Origin: SHYR01 sp036013055
GTDB lineage: Bacteria; Chloroflexota; Dehalococcoidia; UBA2979
Reading direction: 5' to 3'
DNA length: 64,000 nt
NCBI GenBank assembly: GCA_036013055.1
Contig: DASCQM010000012.1
Span: forward strand, 124,001-188,000
The translations under genes and the position numbers were made by a program. Position 1 is the first letter of the stretch, and every line of letters begins with the position of its first letter. Positions 35,859-43,389 of this stretch are shown in pieces. The notes beneath the pieces were generated by a model. It was given only the letters and a program-made list of their open reading frames with translations, was not told where the DNA came from and made no database searches.

Positions 35859-36581
35859 ATGGTTGTGGAGCTATCGATGACCTCGGGATTTGAGCAAGCA
35901 TCGACACCGGCGCGCGTCCTCGTCGTCGACGATGAGCCGATGGTCCGCGAGTTGATCGCAGCGCATCTCAATGCGGACGGCAACGTCTCAAGCGGCGTCG
36001 CCAGCGGCGAAGAGGCGCTGGCGCTCGTCGATCGCGAGCCATTCGACCTCGTGATTCTCGATGTCGGCCTGCCCGGCATGTCAGGGTTCGAGGTCTGCCG
36101 TCAGATCCGAGCGCGCAGCGACGTGCCGGTGATCTTCGTGACGGCCGCCGGCAACCTCTCTGAACGACTGCAGGGCTTCGACCTCGGCGGCGACGACTAC
36201 ATCGTGAAGCCGATGGACTCATCGGAGCTGAACCGCCGCGTGCGTGCGGTACTGCGGCGGCGCATGCAGCGCGACTCGGTACATGAGGAGCTGCGCGGAC
36301 CATCCGACATCGTCATGTACCTGAGGGCGCACGAAGTGTTCGTGGATCAGCACGAGCTGAACCTCACGCCCAAGGAGTTCTCCGTACTCCGGCTGCTGCT
36401 TGAGCACCGCGGCGAGGTGATGACTACCGACACGATCTCGACCAACATTTGGGGCTACGAGACGTTTGGGCAGCGCAACTTCGTGGAGGCGCACGTCTCC
36501 CGGCTGCGCTCGAAGCTCGCGTCGGGCGGTGCGCCGGGCGTCGTCAACACGGTCCGTGGCGTCGGATACGTGATCCGCTAA
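35859..36581 (+). CDS. OmpR/PhoB-family response regulator (orphan)
   Basis: A 240-residue two-domain regulator. The receiver domain has acidic pair Asp24/Asp25, phospho-site Asp68 in V-I-L-D-V-G-L-P-G, Thr95 and Lys117 in V-K-P-M. The C-terminal winged helix begins near residue 150 and ends with the classical R-G-V-G-Y-V-I-R. No histidine kinase is encoded nearby, so its partner is elsewhere. It precedes the korAB genes, which may or may not be its target. Confidence 0.93.
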   Translation: MVVELSMTSGFEQASTPARVLVVDDEPMVRELIAAHLNADGNVSSGVASGEEALALVDREPFDLVILDVGLPGMSGFEVCRQIRARSDVPVIFVTAAGNLSERLQGFDLGGDDYIVKPMDSSELNRRVRAVLRRRMQRDSVHEELRGPSDIVMYLRAHEVFVDQHELNLTPKEFSVLRLLLEHRGEVMTTDTISTNIWGYETFGQRNFVEAHVSRLRSKLASGGAPGVVNTVRGVGYVIR

Positions 36582-36714
36582 CGTCGCTGCCAGCTAGGTG
36601 TGAGCAGGCCACGTCTTCTCGTCGGGGTGTGCACCTATACTCGAATTCGGGTCGCGCGTTCATGATTGACAGTGCCCCTTCAGATCACCCGTGTGTGACC
36701 AGGGCAGGTGCTGG

Positions 36715-38484
36715 TTGACTACTGAGACCCTGAATTCGATGTCCATCCTGATTGGCGGCGACGCCGGGCAGGGTGTCGAGTCGTCCGGTGGCGGGTTCGC
36801 GCTCGCGCTGGCGCGTGCCGGGCTCGGCGTCTTCGCGACGCAGGACTACCGCTCGCAGGTCCGCGGCGGCCACAACTTCTACACACTGCGCATCGGCTCG
36901 GAGCATGACGTTCGCTCGCAGGAGCGCCAGCACCATCTGATGCTGGCGCTCACGCCTGAAACCGTGGACCTGCACCTCGATACGCTGGCCGACGGTGGCG
37001 GCGTGATCTACGACGAGCGCCTGAAGATCGACGCGGACGCGATCCGCTCGCGCGGATTCCACGCCTTTCCGTTGCCGCTCGGTGGCATCGCCCAGGAGGC
37101 GGGCGGATCGCGCGTAATGATCAACACGGCGGCGCTCGGCGCGGCCGCAGGCATCACCGGCCTCGCGACGACGACGATGGAAGAGGTGACGCGCGAGAAC
37201 TTCGGTGCGAAGGGCGCGGAGATCGCCGAGAAGAACCTCGCCGTGATGCGTGCTGCTGCCGAGATGACGCGTGATCGGCATGGCGAGGAGTTCGGCCACC
37301 GCCTCGCTGCGGTGCCGGAGATCGGGCAGCAGCTACTCGTTGCCGGCAACCAGGCATTCGCCTTCGGGGCGCTCGTCGCTGGCTGCCGCTTCATCTCCGC
37401 CTACCCGATGACGCCGGCGACGACGATCCTCGAATGGCTGACCGCCGTCGACCCGTCGCTCGGCGTCGTGACAAAGCACACCGAGGACGAGATCGCCGCG
37501 ATCGCGATGGCGATTGGCGCTGGCTTCGCCGGGACGCGTGCTATGACGGCGACGTCGGGCGGCGGGCTCTCACTGATGGTGGAGGCGATCGGGTTCGCGG
37601 CGATGACGGAAACGCCGGTGGTGATCGTCGATGCCCAGCGCGGGGGGCCCTCGACGGGGTTGCCGACGCGTAGCGAGCAGCCAGACCTACAGTTCGTGCT
37701 CAACCTCGGACACGGCGAGTTCCCGCGCATCGTGCTCGCCCCCGGTTCGATCGGGCAGTGCTTCGAGGTCGCATGGCGCGCGTTCAACCTTGCGGAGCAG
37801 TACCAGTGCCCGGTGATGGTGCTGACCGACTCGTATCTCGCCTCGGCGCTGCGGACGTACCCCGCCGACTACTTCGACAGCGCCGATGTCACCTTCAACC
37901 GCGGCAAGATCGTCGCCGGGGATGACGCCGCGCCGTCCGGCGCCGACGGGCTCTATCAGCGCTACGAGAACACCGAGGATGGCATCTCGCCGCGCGCCTT
38001 CCCCGGCAACCCGCACACCATTCACTCGGTCACGAGCGACGAACACACTGAGGCCGGCCACATCAGCGAAGACGCTGGCCACCGCGTGCCGATGATGGAC
38101 AAGCGCATGCGCAAGCTGGTGACGGCGCAGGCGGACATCCAGCCGCCGCAGGTCTTCGGACCCGCCGAAGCGGACGTCACGCTTGTCTGCTGGGGTTCGA
38201 CGTTCATGATCTGTCGTGAGGCGGTGGAACTCGCCGCCGAGCGTGGCATCTCGCTCAACCTCTTGCAGTTCACTGACCTCTGGCCGTTCCCGGATGGCGC
38301 AGCGGCCGCACTGAACGCGGCGTCGCGGCTGGTGCTCGTCGAGCAGAACTTCACCGGGCAGCTCGGCCAGCTGATCCGGCAGGAGACCGGGATCGAGATC
38401 ACCGAACGCATGCTCAAGTACGACGGCCGCGTCTTCAATCCAGAAGACATCCTCGAACACGTTGCCGGCGCTACCGTCGCCTGA
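36715..38484 (+). CDS. korA: 2-oxoacid:ferredoxin oxidoreductase, fused gamma-alpha subunit
   Basis: A 589-residue subunit from a TTG with AGGGCAGG upstream (alternative ATG 36739). The gamma domain comes first (G-G-D-A-G-Q-G-V-E-S-S-G-G, about 9-21), then the alpha pyrimidine domain with Y-P-M-T-P-A-T-T-I (after ~225) and T-A-T-S-G-G-G-L-S-L-M. With KorB it oxidatively decarboxylates 2-oxoglutarate or a related 2-oxoacid to an acyl-CoA, reducing ferredoxin. A TATACT at 36636-36641 could be the -10. Substrate is not certain from sequence. Confidence 0.9.
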   Translation: MTTETLNSMSILIGGDAGQGVESSGGGFALALARAGLGVFATQDYRSQVRGGHNFYTLRIGSEHDVRSQERQHHLMLALTPETVDLHLDTLADGGGVIYDERLKIDADAIRSRGFHAFPLPLGGIAQEAGGSRVMINTAALGAAAGITGLATTTMEEVTRENFGAKGAEIAEKNLAVMRAAAEMTRDRHGEEFGHRLAAVPEIGQQLLVAGNQAFAFGALVAGCRFISAYPMTPATTILEWLTAVDPSLGVVTKHTEDEIAAIAMAIGAGFAGTRAMTATSGGGLSLMVEAIGFAAMTETPVVIVDAQRGGPSTGLPTRSEQPDLQFVLNLGHGEFPRIVLAPGSIGQCFEVAWRAFNLAEQYQCPVMVLTDSYLASALRTYPADYFDSADVTFNRGKIVAGDDAAPSGADGLYQRYENTEDGISPRAFPGNPHTIHSVTSDEHTEAGHISEDAGHRVPMMDKRMRKLVTAQADIQPPQVFGPAEADVTLVCWGSTFMICREAVELAAERGISLNLLQFTDLWPFPDGAAAALNAASRLVLVEQNFTGQLGQLIRQETGIEITERMLKYDGRVFNPEDILEHVAGATVA

Positions 38485-38497
38485 ATCGGAGCATCTG

Positions 38498-39400
38498 ATG
38501 ACGACCGAGACACGCGAACGCATCGACATCTCGATGTTCGAGGGGCACGTGAAGCCGACGTGGTGCCCCGGCTGCGGCGATTTTGGCGTGCTCAACGCGG
38601 TCAAGGGCGCGCTGGCTGAACTCGGCATCGCGCCGCACGAGGTGCTGGTCGTGACCGGCATCGGCTGCGGCTCCAAGCTGCCGGACTACATGCTGGCGTA
38701 CGGCCTGCTCACGCTGCACGGGCGCCCGCTGCCGTTTGCGACCGGTGCCAAGCTGGCGAACCCGGACCTGCACGTGATCGTCGTCGATGGCGATGGTGAC
38801 GCGTACGGTATCGGCGGCAACCACCTGATCCACACCGCCCGACGCAACCCGAACATCACCCATGTCGTCGAGAACAACCAGGTCTACGGACTGACGAAGG
38901 GCCAGTATTCGCCGACGAGCGAGCATGGCTACGTCAGCAAGACCTCGCCCCGCGGCTCGATCGAGCAGGCGATCACGCCGACCGCGCTGACCTTCGCGAG
39001 CGGTGCGGGCTTCGTCGCTCGTGGCTTCGCCGGTGCGCCGAAGGATCTGGCGAGCCTGATCGCACGCGGCATAGAGCACCCCGGCTACGCCCACATCGAC
39101 GTGATGCAGCCATGCACGACGTTCAACAAGATCAACACCTACGACTGGTACCGCGAACGGGGATACGAGTCGGACGAGGCCGCCGGCGTCTCGGATCGCG
39201 TCGAGGCGTGGGATCGCGTGCAGCAGTGGGGTGACCGGATCCCGCTGGGGCTGCTCTACCAGGCGGATCCACCGAACCCGACCTACGAGCAGCAGATGGC
39301 CGCGCTGCAGGAAGCGGAGATGAACCCGGTTGCCGGAACCGCCGAGCACGACCCGCTGGACCCGCGATACGATGCACTGAAGCGACGGCTCTTCTCCTAG
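38498..39400 (+). CDS. korB: 2-oxoacid:ferredoxin oxidoreductase subunit beta
   Basis: A 300-residue beta subunit. W-C-P-G-C-G-D and the G-I-G-C-G-S segment provide Cys ligands for the 4Fe-4S cluster, and G-D-G-D-A-Y-G-I-G-G-N-H is the thiamine diphosphate/Mg site with N-N-Q-V-Y-G after it. It starts 13 bases after korA. The conserved L-T-K-G-Q-Y-S-P-T-S substrate segment is typical of the 2-oxoglutarate group. The C-terminus from residue ~225 extends past the TPP domain as usual. Confidence 0.93.
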   Translation: MTTETRERIDISMFEGHVKPTWCPGCGDFGVLNAVKGALAELGIAPHEVLVVTGIGCGSKLPDYMLAYGLLTLHGRPLPFATGAKLANPDLHVIVVDGDGDAYGIGGNHLIHTARRNPNITHVVENNQVYGLTKGQYSPTSEHGYVSKTSPRGSIEQAITPTALTFASGAGFVARGFAGAPKDLASLIARGIEHPGYAHIDVMQPCTTFNKINTYDWYRERGYESDEAAGVSDRVEAWDRVQQWGDRIPLGLLYQADPPNPTYEQQMAALQEAEMNPVAGTAEHDPLDPRYDALKRRLFS

Positions 39401-39433
39401 CGAGATCGCCGCCGGCATCAACGAAGAGGAACG

Positions 39434-39880
39434 ATGGAATACGACGAATTCATCGCCGAGATTCGTACCCGCATCGATCTGCCGGCTGAGCAGGATGCCG
39501 AGGTCGTGGTGATGGAGGTCGTGAACGCGCTGGCGCATGCGCTGCCATCACAGGAGTGCGCCACGCTGGCGATGGCGCTGCCCGGACCGATCGGTGTGCG
39601 GCTGGCAGCCAGCGATGCGGTCTTCGACCCCTACGTCGATGAGCACCTCTTCATCGGCTACCTGATGACCGAGCACCAGACGACCGGCTACTGGGATCGC
39701 ACTGCCGGTGGCGACGATGTGCTGGCGTCGATGGCTGCCGAGGAGATCGAACGTCGTGCGCGCGCCGTGCTGTCACTGATCGCCGAGGCGATCGAGCCGG
39801 ACGTGCTGGAGACCGTGTGCGGTGCGCTGCCGGCAGTGATCGGCGAGTGGTTCACCGGCGAGGGCGAAGCCGTCGCCTGA
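39434..39880 (+). CDS. DUF2267 family protein
   Basis: A 148-residue acidic helical protein. M-E-Y-D-E-F-I-A-E-I near the start, the A-L-A-H-A-L-P-x-Q-E repeat-like helix pair and the late L-P-A-V-I-G-E-W-F match DUF2267, a family of two similar helical halves. Function unknown. A GAGGAACG lies just before the ATG. It follows korB by 33 bases, so it may be in the same operon. Confidence 0.72.
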   Translation: MEYDEFIAEIRTRIDLPAEQDAEVVVMEVVNALAHALPSQECATLAMALPGPIGVRLAASDAVFDPYVDEHLFIGYLMTEHQTTGYWDRTAGGDDVLASMAAEEIERRARAVLSLIAEAIEPDVLETVCGALPAVIGEWFTGEGEAVA

Positions 39881-39909
39881 TCGCCTCGCGAAGCCGAGGC
39901 ACTTCGCGG

Positions 39910-40830
39910 CTAGGGCTCGACGCCTTCCGGCGGCTGAAACACCGCCGTCTCTTCCGCGACGATGACCGGCTCAACCGTAGTCACGCCGCGCGCCTTGAGG
40001 TCTTCGATGATCGGGTCGAGAAGCGAGTCCGGCACCGACGCCCCCGCGGTGAGCCCGACAACACCGACGCCCTCATACCAGGCCGGGTCGATCTCATCGA
40101 CACCGTCGACGCGGTAGGCGGGGATGCCGAGTCCGATGGCGACCTCGTAGAGCCGTACGGTGTTGCTCGAATTGACCGATCCGACAACGAGCACCAGATC
40201 GGCCCGCTCCGCGATCGTGCGCACAGCGGCCTGACGGTTCGTCGTCGCGTAGCAGATGTCGTTCCGCACCTGCGCATCCGGGTAACGCTCGCGAATCGAG
40301 TCGATCGTCTCAGCGGTGTCGTCGACCGAGAGCGTCGTCTGCGTGACCACGAAGACCGGGCGGTCGCTGGCGTTGACCGCTGATGCCTCGGCGGGGGTTT
40401 CGACGACGCGCGTACGCGTCGGTGCCTCGCCGGCAGTGCCCTCGATCTCATCGTGGCCGCGGTGCCCGACGAGCAGGACCTCGAAGCCGTCGCGGGCGGC
40501 CTTCTTCGTCTCCAGATGCACCTTCGTCACGAGCGGGCAGGTCGCGTCCACGACGCGCAGCTTGCGACGCTCTGCCTCCGCCACGACGAGTGGCGAGACG
40601 CCATGGGCGCTGAAGACGACGCGCGACCCCTCGGGGATCTCGCCGATCGTGTTCACGAAGACCGCGCCGCGCTCCTCGAACTGCTCCACGACGTAGCGGT
40701 TGTGCACGATCTCGTGGAACGCGTAGACCGGCGGCGTCTCGATCTCGAGCATGCGGTCGAGCACGTCGATGGCGCGGACAACGCCGGCGCAGAATCCGCG
40801 CGGTTCGGCGAGCAGCAGCGTATGTGGCAT
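39910..40830 (-). CDS. ispH: 4-hydroxy-3-methylbut-2-enyl diphosphate reductase
   Basis: A 306-residue IspH (LytB), the last enzyme of the non-mevalonate isoprenoid route, producing IPP and DMAPP. The three FeS cysteines sit in G-F-C-A-G-V-V-R-A-I, D-A-T-C-P-L-V-T-K-V-H and I-C-Y-A-T-T-N-R-Q. The V-H-N-R-Y-V-V and S-A-H-G-V motifs supply substrate histidines. A GAGAGGTG precedes the start. It is monocistronic and convergent with DUF2267. Confidence 0.95.
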   Translation of the reverse strand: MPHTLLLAEPRGFCAGVVRAIDVLDRMLEIETPPVYAFHEIVHNRYVVEQFEERGAVFVNTIGEIPEGSRVVFSAHGVSPLVVAEAERRKLRVVDATCPLVTKVHLETKKAARDGFEVLLVGHRGHDEIEGTAGEAPTRTRVVETPAEASAVNASDRPVFVVTQTTLSVDDTAETIDSIRERYPDAQVRNDICYATTNRQAAVRTIAERADLVLVVGSVNSSNTVRLYEVAIGLGIPAYRVDGVDEIDPAWYEGVGVVGLTAGASVPDSLLDPIIEDLKARGVTTVEPVIVAEETAVFQPPEGVEP

Positions 40831-40869
40831 GCACGCACCTCTCGCCTCAGATTCTACCGGGCGCGAGGG

Positions 40870-41367
40870 CTAGCCGAAGTGGATCACGCAGCCGGGGCGC
40901 AGGTCTGGTGCCTCGGCTGCGGCGATCTCGATCGCCTCGCGACCGGTCTGCGCCGCGATCGTCTCGATCATCGCGTTCACGGCGGGGCGGTCGAAGCCCT
41001 CGTGGCTGGCGAGCACGACACCGTCGCTGCCGACGAGGTAGAGCGCCGGGGTCGCTGTCGCGCCGTACTGCTGTGCGACGCTGCGCCCTTCGTCGAGCAG
41101 CACGGGAAACTCGACGCCGGATCGCTCATAGAAGTCGCGCGCCTCGTCGGGGCTGTCGAGGGAGACGCCCCACAGCTCGAAGTCGCTGCCCCCGTACGTC
41201 TCCTGGATGCGATCCCAGAAGAGAAAGCTCATCTCGCAGGTGAGGCAATCGAGGGCAAAGAAGGCCAGCAGCACGGGGCGCTGACGCACGGTCGTGGCCA
41301 AAGAGTGGCTGGTGCCGTCGATATTCTTGAGTTCGACGGCGGGCGCGGAATCTCCGGCGCTGATCAT
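40870..41367 (-). CDS. Redoxin-domain protein (thioredoxin/peroxiredoxin fold)
   Basis: A 165-residue redoxin-like protein from the ATG at 41367 with GGAG upstream. A C-L-T-C motif in L-D-C-L-T-C-E-M-S-F (about residues 39-42) takes the place of the usual CxxC active site, followed by the expected V-S-L-D-S-P-D-E-A and T-P-A-L-Y-L-V. The last residues contain an extra Cys in P-G-C-V-I-H. It may reduce disulfides or peroxides. It is divergent from the UGA-containing gene, sharing an 88-base promoter region. Confidence 0.85.
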   Translation of the reverse strand: MISAGDSAPAVELKNIDGTSHSLATTVRQRPVLLAFFALDCLTCEMSFLFWDRIQETYGGSDFELWGVSLDSPDEARDFYERSGVEFPVLLDEGRSVAQQYGATATPALYLVGSDGVVLASHEGFDRPAVNAMIETIAAQTGREAIEIAAAEAPDLRPGCVIHFG

Positions 41368-41455
41368 GATGGCGAACTCCCCGATGCAAAGCTGACAACA
41401 ACAAGCGTATAGTTCCAGCATCGGTACCGTCAGTGGGTGCCAGACGGAGGTCATG

Positions 41456-42325
41456 ATGCGAACGAAGCTGGTGAGCCTGAGCGACGCGGCCGGAATGGTA
41501 CGCGATGGCGACGAAGTCGTCATGAGCTCCGGGTTCGAGAACGCGCCGATGGCGATGCTGCGAGAGATCGCACGGCAGGGCGCTCAGAACCTCCACGTCG
41601 TTGGAGTCGTCGGCGGGTCGATCAACCTCGACTTCCTCGTCGGCACCGGCCAGACGAAGATCATGGACTGCTGCTCGATCGGCTTCGCGCCGTTCGCGCG
41701 CGAGGCACCGAACTTCGACCGCTACCTCAAAGACAGTCGCATCTATTCGATGGACAACACCTGAGGCGTTCACTATTCAATGATCCAGGCTGGATCAATG
41801 GGCGTCCCGTACATCCCCGTCCGCGGCCTTGCAGGTACCGACGTGATGGAGCGCCGCGACGACATGATCATGTCGTACAACCCCTTCGACGAGAATGACC
41901 TGAACGTGGTCGCGAAGGCGCAGAACCCGGACGTCGCTATCCTTCACGCCATGAAGGCCGACGAGCAGGGCAACGCCCTCCTCCGCCAGTTCGGCGAGGA
42001 CGTCGTGGTTGCGCAGGCATCGAGCAAGGTGATCATCACCGCCGAGGAGATCGTGGACAGCGTTCAGCCCGGCGATGCGGGCGGCAACTACATCTCGGCA
42101 ATCAACGTCACCGCAGTCGTGCACGCGCCCAACGGCGCACACCCGACCGCCGTGAAGGGCTACTACGAGATGGACCGCGAGCACATCGAGCAGTACGTGC
42201 AGGCGTCGACCGACGACGAGTCGTTCCAGCAGTACCTCGACCGCTACGTCATCGGTAAGACCGAGGACGAGTACCAGGCGATGGTTGCCGAGCAGTCGAT
42301 GGCGGCGGCGCCCGCCGGCGACTGA
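41456..42325 (+). CDS. IpdA/GctA-like CoA-transferase family alpha subunit with in-frame UGA (candidate selenoprotein)
   Basis: The reading frame is open from ATG 41456 (GGAGG at 41446-41450) to TGA 42325 except for one internal TGA at 41762-41764. Decoding it gives 289 residues, the normal length for this family, with the UGA at residue 103 in D-N-T-U-G-V-H. The downstream half (G-V-P-Y-I-P-V-R-G-L-A-G-T-D and more) is fully conserved-looking, in the same frame and with normal codon bias. Aligned to SCOT-type proteins the site falls on P-Q-G, so no indel is needed. Sec, nonsense mutation and sequencing error remain possible. The beta subunit follows. IpdAB relatives open rings in steroid breakdown; GctAB transfers CoA. 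Confidence 0.75.
41781..41797 (+). promoter_or_regulatory. SECIS-like hairpin downstream of the in-frame UGA
   Basis: Perfect 7-bp stem TGATCCA/TGGATCA around a GGC loop, inside the coding sequence. The loop begins 23 bases after the UGA and starts with G, as bacterial SECIS elements require. A similar hairpin follows the UGA of the radical SAM gene in this window. Chance occurrence cannot be excluded. Confidence 0.5.
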
Positions 42326-42350
42326 GCCACCGAGCGGTGGCGACTCACCT

Positions 42351-43091
42351 GTGAGCCCGCAGCGGCCCGCCTCAACCGAGGAGCTGCTGATCGTCCTCAT
42401 GTCGCGCGACATTCGCGACTGGGAGACGTGCGCGTGCGGCGCTCTCTCGATGATCCCGGCGGCCTCGATGCTGCTCGCCGAGGCGACGAGCGCGCCCCAC
42501 ATCGAGACGATCATCCTCGGCAGCGACCAATTGAGCGGGAACCTCGGCAAGGACATCCACTTCCTCGCCCAGCGCGGGAAGCTTGACCTCTTCTATCACT
42601 CGGCGATCCAGTTCGATGCGGCCGGGGACTTCAACCTGCACGTGATCGGCGACCCGGACGCGCCCGACCGTCGGCTGCCCGGCGGCTATGGGTCGGGGCT
42701 GATCTCGTACACGGCGAAGCGTATCTTCTTCTTCCGCACGGAGCACTCGAAGCGCACGTTCGTCGAGAAGGTGGACTTTGTTTCCGGTGCCGGCGTCACG
42801 CCGCCCGAGTTCAAGCGCGCCGCTGAGCCGTTCCGCGTCTACACGCCGATGGCGATCCTCACCTTCGACCGAGAGGCGGCACGCTATGCCGTCGAGTCGG
42901 TGCATGAGGGCTTCACGATCGACGACGTGCGCGAGAACACGACCTTCGAACTCGACGCCCCGGACCCCTGTCCGACGACCCCGCCGTTGACCGACGACGA
43001 ACTTGCGACCCTGCGCGGCGAGGTGCGTGAGCGCATGGTCGAGACCGGCACCTACGCAGACTGGGCCGCTGAGGCGCTCCAGCCCGGCTAG
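42351..43091 (+). CDS. IpdB/GctB-like CoA-transferase family beta subunit
   Basis: A 246-residue partner of the preceding gene; start GTG 42351 is chosen over ATG 42399 as it gives a complete N-terminus. Conserved features are L-S-G-N-L-G-K-D-I-H, F-N-L-H-V-I-G-D-P, the L-P-G-G-Y-G-S-G turn, R-T-E-H-S-K-R-T-F-V-E-K-V-D-F-V-S-G. The position where CoA-transferases carry a catalytic Glu (F-E-S-G-like) reads I-I-L-G-S-D, so, as in IpdB, it may be a hydrolase rather than a transferase. That reading is from memory of the families. Confidence 0.85.
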   Translation: MSPQRPASTEELLIVLMSRDIRDWETCACGALSMIPAASMLLAEATSAPHIETIILGSDQLSGNLGKDIHFLAQRGKLDLFYHSAIQFDAAGDFNLHVIGDPDAPDRRLPGGYGSGLISYTAKRIFFFRTEHSKRTFVEKVDFVSGAGVTPPEFKRAAEPFRVYTPMAILTFDREAARYAVESVHEGFTIDDVRENTTFELDAPDPCPTTPPLTDDELATLRGEVRERMVETGTYADWAAEALQPG

Positions 43092-43110
43092 CCGGGCGCG
43101 CCCGCGTCCG

Positions 43111-43386
43111 ATGACTGAGAGCCAGACCGCAGAAGGCCGTCGCTACATCGTCGTCGTGCAGGACAGCGCGGCGGTGGAACTCTGTCCCGCTGAGCTGATT
43201 GTTCACGACGTTCCGGAAGGCGAGGTTCGCGGAGATCTCTACCCCGCGCTGAGGTTCCCTGAAGGCGACTACACGCTCGTCTTCGGTGGTACCGAGCGGG
43301 GGCCGGTAACGCTGCGCATGTCCGACGCCGAGCCGCCGCCCGCGATGGTCGTCTTGAGCGATGTCGATCCGCCCGACGTCGATTGA
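43111..43386 (+). CDS. Hypothetical protein
   Basis: A 91-residue mostly beta-strand, acidic protein (V-V-V-Q-D-S-A, L-V-F-G-G-T, V-T-L-R-M). I do not recognise a family. It starts 19 bases after the IpdB-like gene, same strand, and may be a third member of that operon. Convergent with the lamin-tail gene. Confidence 0.55.
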   Translation: MTESQTAEGRRYIVVVQDSAAVELCPAELIVHDVPEGEVRGDLYPALRFPEGDYTLVFGGTERGPVTLRMSDAEPPPAMVVLSDVDPPDVD

Positions 43387-43389
43387 CCG

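Noticed and set aside
36666..36671. Perfect TTGACA as a korA -35
   Set aside because: No acceptable -10 hexamer lies 16-18 bases downstream.
41601..41783. Compensating frameshifts around the UGA of the IpdA-like gene (reading T-E-A-F-T-I-Q)
   Set aside because: It would need a second indel within about 25 bases to return to frame. Reading the UGA as one codon keeps family spacing without any indel.
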